Source of the DNA: Sisyra terminalis
Taxonomy: Eukaryota; Arthropoda; Insecta; Neuroptera; Sisyridae
Direction of reading: 5' to 3'
Assembly (NCBI GenBank): GCA_958496175.1
Contig: OY292275.1
Location: 60,589,701 to 60,653,700, forward strand
Length of the DNA stretch: 64,000 nt
The notes under the pieces are model-generated. The model did not search any database. It saw nothing but the letters and a program-made list of their open reading frames with translations, and was not told the DNA's origin. The position numbers were made by a program, and so were the translations under genes. Below, piece after piece: positions 60,609 through 64,000 of this stretch (position 1 is its first letter; the number at the start of each line of letters is the position of its first letter).

Positions 60609-61929
60609 CGTTTGTTGGCCTCAATTCGGTTGGGAAATGGACTTTGTGAATATGAACATTAAACAGTAATAACTATGTATGTCTATGTGTCGGATCAAGG
60701 GACAAGTCTATAATCATATATGTGTATGATATAACATACACCCACTATAATTTATCCCCGAGGAACATCAAACATGAGATCATCCATATATTTGCATTAA
60801 TTGTATATAAACATTGCACTAAATTGTTAAACATCAAATTATCCTACATTTTTATATAAAAAAATGGCTATAATTGCAAGAATTTTCTTTTTGGTTGAAC
60901 TAAAAAATAAATTTTTGACCAATGGGCTTTGGAATCACTAGAAGTTGCTATAGAAACGCAATTGGGTAGCCTACTGAGATTTATCTCTAAATGATTGGAA
61001 ATAGGAATAAAAGTAGCATAGAATCCTTCTAAGATCCACTATAAAGGTCCTTCTTTTGGCTGGATTAATTTTTAAAGTAATACCTACTATGTAATTGGTA
61101 AAATTCGTTATGATTGATATAGTTGCACATAAAAATTGTTGATCGTTTCTATGGAAACGCAAAATTATTACAATGTCAATTATGTTGGCTTTGCTTTCGT
61201 TTCCATGGAAACAGTCAAGAAAAGTATATACATATGTATATAAATGGTACAAGTTGAGGACCATATAGGAGAAAGTGGTGGAAATAATTGCAAAATAAAT
61301 ACTATTGAAACACGAATGCCTTAAAAGCCTTAATTACACATGATCAAAAAATAATTTTTAATGTTTTAAAAATTAATATCAAAGTACAAAGTAGCTGTTA
61401 ATTGTTAACTTTACTTGATAAAATCTTAGAAATATTCGTTTTAATATGCTAACAAAAGGTCCCATGAAGGTTTTCCTATGACGAATGTACTTAACTAACT
61501 AAACTAAAGTGTATTCCTACCCCAGATTTTATTTTCCTGCCAAATTGAAGACCAATGGCGATAATTTTTGAAACAAAATAAATTTATAGTAGGATGAAAT
61601 CCATTGGAAAATGAAGAGAATATAACAAAAATGAAAAGAAAAATAACTCACGGGTAATCTGAGGTGGGTGAGAGAGAGGGGTGAATTTTTAAGGGTTGAA
61701 AACAGTTTATCTCAATTTTCCGGCGAAACTGCAAGTCCTATAGAAAAAAGTTAAATAGCAATGGGGTAGGTAATAAAAAAATCTACAACTACATTTACCA
61801 TAGTAATGTAAAAATTTTGTTTATACTACCGTCCACGATTCCATCGTTCTCGAACCCTCATTTGCTCGTTAAAATTAAAACTTTTTTTTTCCACCTAAAT
61901 GCAAGTTTTTCCTAACAAAAAATTGATTT
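60609..61929. other. Unannotated stretch with two RFX-type palindromes
   Basis: GTTTCTATGGAAAC at 61145-61158 and GTTTCCATGGAAAC at 61199-61212. Otherwise nothing supported. Confidence 0.4.
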
Positions 61930-63040
61930 TTCCCCATATTAATTCTGCAAAATAGTGCAAAAGATTCTTTTTCAACCAGCGACAGGTGTTTCGATTTAAA
62001 AAAAAATAATAATAATAAATGATCCTGGGTTTCGTTTTTCTCTAAATTTGACCCTGGTAACATAACTTAGTGCTCCCAAACGCTGAAAAAATGTTTTTTT
62101 TTTTTGACAAAAATAATTCGGTACTATTAGAAAATTATAACTATTCGGTACTGTTACAATTTAATCGTATTCAATGTAATACAAAAATATAGATTTGTAA
62201 ATTATTTCTATGAAAACCAAAGACATTATATTAATTATTATTTTTTTGTCCAACAACTTGGACAAATCAAATGTCAAATTGATATTATGGCATTTTTCGT
62301 TTCCAAGGAAACGCTAATCTAATCGGGAAGAAGTTAGGTGGAAATTATTTGATAATTTTTATAACTAATAATGCTGCTTAATTCTTCTATTAAAATCGCT
62401 TTATAAATAGGTGGATAAGATGGATCATTACTGAAATCAAAAATGTTAGAATTACAAATAGGGTTGGACAGGGTTGGATTTTTCATCAAACTAATTTGGC
62501 TTTAGTCTTTATGACTATAAAGAGTATTCCACTGCATAGAACTTATAATTATTTATTATATATTCAAAAATATGAACTAATAGTAACATCCCGTGAAATA
62601 TCCACAATCCAACATTGACACAAGTGACAATAAGATGCAGTGCATCAATCGGCAACAGGTGTTTTGATTTAAAAAAAAAAACTAATTAAATAGTTCAGGG
62701 TTTTGTTTTTCTATAATATTAATATTATATAAATTCGACTATGATAACAAGAAGTTAATACCTACTTCCATTAGTATTCCATTTCGTACTTCGATCCAAC
62801 ATTGACACTAAAAAAATCAATTTTTCCTTCGGAAAATGGGAAATTCTTTGCCCTTTCGATTAATTAAACAATTGAAGGAGTTAAATTACATCACTAGGAC
62901 AATATTCAAAAAAAAAAAGTTCTCGACAAAAATTATTTGATATATTTTTTACAAGTTTTCCATATACTTATACAAAGCAACAAATCGTTTTGTTTAGATT
63001 TTTGAATTGTTTCCATGGAAACGAATGTTACAACTTTAAT

Positions 63041-63320
63041 AAAATAATCTCTTTATTGTTATAATTCAAATTTCAATGCAATGCCAATAACTTCAGATAT
63101 ATCGTTTCTATGGAAACGAAAGACGCCATAATGTCAATTAGTTATTAGACAATTGATTTGTTCATTTATTATATCTATATTTATTTATCTGTCAAATAAT
63201 TTGAACAAATCAACTGTGTAATAACTAATTGACATTATGGCGTCTTTCGTTTCCATAGAAACGATATATCTGAAGTTATTGGCATTGCATTGAATTATTG
63301 CAATAAAGAGATTATTTTAT
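63041..63320. repeat. Near-perfect inverted repeat, arms about 105 bp
   Basis: 63041-63147 and 63219-63320 are reverse complements with few mismatches (for example GCCATAATGTCAATTAGTTA pairing with TAACTAATTGACATTATGGC). The arms include the RFX-like palindromes at 63104 and 63249. The spacer is about 70 bp. Confidence 0.9.
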
Positions 63321-63800
63321 TCAATTGTAACAATCATTTTATTTAATATAACCGAAATGAAAATTAATTTTTTTAACAGTATCTTTGTTTTCCCTTTAAA
63401 AGTCGCATTATATAATTACATAACAAAATTTACATCAAAAAATCTACATAACTCTGATAACAAAAATTTAGTACCAACTTCTATTAGTATTCCATTTCGT
63501 ACTTCCCATCCAACATTGAAACAAAAAAAAACATTTTCCTTTCGGAAAATGGGAAATTTTTTGCCCATCCGATTAATTAAACAATTGAAGATATTAAATT
63601 ACATCACTAGGACAATATTCAAAAAAAAATATTTGGTATTTATATTTTATCAATAGATACATTTTTTTATAAGTTTTCCATATACTAATACAAAGCGACA
63701 AATTGTTTTGTTGAGATTTTTGAATTGTTTCCATGGAAACGAATGTTACAATTAAATAAAATAGATGATAAAATTCAGATCTCAGCTTTTATTTTTTTTT

Positions 63801-63935
63801 AAATAAGAAGAAAATTCAGGTTATTTAAGATCTTTTTGTTTTTTATTTAATTTTTTTTCTGAATTTTCTTCTTCTTTAAAAAAATATAAATAAAAAACAA
63901 AAAGATCTTAAATAACCTGAATTTTCTTCTTATTT
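63801..63935. repeat. Perfect 48-bp inverted repeat
   Basis: 63801-63848 and 63888-63935 are exact reverse complements (AAATAAGAAGAAAATTCAGG at the outer left). The 39-bp loop contains a third related AATTTTCTTCTTCTTT stretch. Perfect pairing suggests recent origin or gene-conversion-type correction. Confidence 0.93.
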
Positions 63936-64000
63936 AAAAAAAATTAAATAAAATAATCTTTATATTGTAATAATTCAAATTTCAATGCAATGCCAACAAC

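Larger units (their letters stand above)
61930..64000. repeat. Degenerate ~700-bp tandem units, running off the window
   Basis: ACAGGTGTTTCGATTTAAAA (about 61982) recurs near 62656. ATTAGTATTCCATTTCGTAC recurs at about 62770 and 63485 together with AAACAATTGAAG and ACATCACTAGGACAATATTC. GTTTCCATGGAAACGAATGT recurs at 63009 and 63727. The window ends inside another copy of TTCAAATTTCAATGCAATGC. Confidence 0.8.

Noticed and set aside
1..64000. tRNA, rRNA or other structural RNA genes
   Set aside because: No cloverleaf with A and B boxes or rRNA core sequence was recognised by eye. A covariance-model scan would be needed to exclude small ones.

Overview
The window is AT-rich animal nuclear DNA. 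Short GT-AG introns (about 50-60 bp), AATAAA poly(A) signals, a dense load of DNA transposons and the protein set all point to an insect. A beetle is my best guess, but nothing here proves the order. No bacterial, organellar or viral genes were recognised.

The genes sit in the first 13 kb. (1) CYB5D2/neuferricin, + strand, 373-1245, 3 exons, 251 aa. (2) FIG4, the SAC-domain PI(3,5)P2 phosphatase, - strand, 5011-1441, 8 exons, 881 aa, tail-to-tail with CYB5D2 and with overlapping 3' ends. (3) COX7A, with a COX7A2L/SCAF1-type N-terminus, - strand, 6018-5548, 2 exons, 114 aa. (4) A long coiled-coil protein best matched to CCDC170, + strand, about 6673-10678, divergent from COX7A, with an 87-nt in-frame cassette exon. 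(5) A small secreted protein of unknown function, - strand, 12833-12321, whose last ~110 coding bases and 3' flank were tandemly duplicated to give a dead copy at 11758-11870. These genes serve unrelated processes (haem-type steroid-binding protein, phosphoinositide turnover, respiratory chain, microtubule/cilium-type coiled coil), so the grouping looks incidental.

From 13 kb to 64 kb there is almost no convincing coding sequence. A possible non-coding first exon lies near 28.0-28.3 kb (+), and a GC-rich coding-like exon of unrecognised family lies at 60.23-60.38 kb (+). The rest is a layered archive of mobile DNA. The main component is a set of long inverted-repeat (fold-back) elements whose ends read TAG...CTA and which are flanked by 8-bp target duplications. 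Three of their families also share an internal 18-bp palindrome near each end. Around and inside them are two Helitrons (each nested in another element), a pogo/Tigger-like element, three hAT-type elements (one with a transposase remnant), a small TIR element with 9-bp duplications (three copies), a 5-bp-duplication MITE (two copies) and an unclassified insertion carrying the start of a THAP domain.

Degenerate tandem arrays are also present: ~178-bp units at 16.1-17.2 kb, a 39.8-42.0 kb array, a ~126-bp-unit array of about 25 copies at 51.6-54.7 kb that reverses orientation near its left end, and ~700-bp units with RFX-type palindromes at 61.9-64 kb. Several insertions have their empty site preserved in a neighbouring repeat copy, so ends and target duplications can be read directly.
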